A stretch of 64,000 nucleotides of DNA from contig OX638370.1 in NCBI GenBank assembly GCA_951812925.1, positions 110,808,897 to 110,872,896 of the forward strand, given 5' to 3'. The stretch is from Calliopum simillimum (taxonomy: Eukaryota; Arthropoda; Insecta; Diptera; Lauxaniidae). Each line of letters starts with the position of its first letter. Positions within the stretch are counted from its first letter, which is position 1. Shown in pieces: positions 63,441-64,000 of this stretch. The translations under genes and the position numbers were made by a program. Under the pieces are notes generated by a model. That model did no database searches. It saw only the letters and a list, made by a program, of their open reading frames with translations, and was not told the DNA's origin.

Positions 63441-63821
63441 AGCCGTGTTTTTTTTGACGCGTATATACAATTGTGGATACCTTTAAATTGCGATAACTCA
63501 TGAACAGTAAGTCACACAATAGAACTCTAAGAATCTTTTTTATGGAGAATCACGTTCTCTTTCATTTTATATTTAAAAAAATTTATTTTAAGGAGGTATT
63601 TTATAAAAACTGGTTAGCGCCGATAAATGGCAAAAAATCACTTTTTTTTAAATAACTTCTAAATAATTATTTTTTTTTACAAGAGATTAAAATTATTTGT
63701 AGAGCATGTGGTTCTCCTTGAAAAAGACCCTTGGACTTTTTATCGTACGACTCACCATTCATAAGTTATCGCAATTTGAAGGTATACACAATTGTATATA
63801 CGCGTCAAAAAAAACACGGCT
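63441..63821. mobile_element. 381-bp TIR element, AGCCGTGTTTTTTTTGACGC ends
   Basis: Left AGCCGTGTTTTTTTTGACGC continuing GTATATACAATTGTG, and the right end is its complement. The arms extend further through GGTATACAC or GGATACC, AAATTGCGATAACT and CATGAACAGT or CATTCATAAG, i.e. ~70 bp each. ATT lies outside both ends (possible target duplication). No ORF. Confidence 0.75.
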
Positions 63822-64000
63822 ATTACTTAGCTACTACTATTTGTACCAAATTTTTCCATCTTAGTTGAATAGTTTCAGAGATATTAAGAACAACGTTATA
63901 TAGAGGAGTGATACCGCCCATTTTTTCAGTGGGTGTTATTTGTAACAGTGCCCTCAGTGCCTTTTACATATGCACCAAATCTCATATCAATACATCAAAC
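63822..64000. other. Right edge of the window, no feature recognised
   Basis: AT-rich sequence with GTGATACCGCCCATTTTTTC, again a phrase common to dispersed fly repeats. Confidence 0.35.

Overview
The window is AT-rich nuclear DNA from a fly. The genes have short GT-AG exons, long introns packed with transposable elements, and a CRF-like diuretic hormone receptor organised as in Diptera. A rosa-type (DD41D) mariner, a lineage first described in Ceratitis, hints at a tephritid fruit fly, but the species cannot be fixed from the sequence alone.

Layout. 1-8.8 kb is repeat-rich flank: a broken mariner, an intact rosa mariner (308-1599), a 1.1 kb inverted-repeat element (4172-5275) and a TA-flanked TIR element (7020-7728). 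From 8848 to about 48-52 kb lies one host gene on the + strand, a class B GPCR that I assemble from twelve exons and assign to the DH44 (CRF-like diuretic hormone) receptor family. Its reading frame is continuous across every junction, all six cysteines of the hormone-binding domain are present, and there are two candidate last exons (47951-47996 and 52329-52362) giving different C-termini. Introns 7 and 11 are large because they hold MITE-like elements, foldback elements, mariner copies and, in intron 11, an antisense, apparently very young Ty3/gypsy LTR retrotransposon (37398-45488) with two 1894-bp LTRs, intact gag and pol, a tRNA-Lys-type primer binding site and a 4-bp target duplication.

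52.4-57.7 kb is intergenic and layered with DNA transposons. One is a 2.5 kb hAT-like unit (53561-56065) whose right part carries an array of inverted GGACATARTCCCCAT motifs. 57811-58916 encodes a two-exon secreted protein with an Endonuclea_NS_2-like segment that appears to lack the usual histidine. 59916-61099 is a pogo-like element with sub-terminal copies of its TIR motif. 61763-62045 is the tail of a non-LTR retrotransposon. 62393-62882 (minus) is a small two-exon secreted protein with a GATA-factor site upstream. The window ends in short repeats and a 381-bp TIR element.

The receptor and the two secreted-protein genes have no visible functional link. The two secreted genes share a signal peptide, one short intron and GATA motifs upstream, which would suit gut or fat-body expression (inference). 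Everything else I can recognise is mobile-element sequence. Repeat relationships were found by eye, so element ends are accurate to a few bases only where a terminal inverted repeat and target duplication are quoted.
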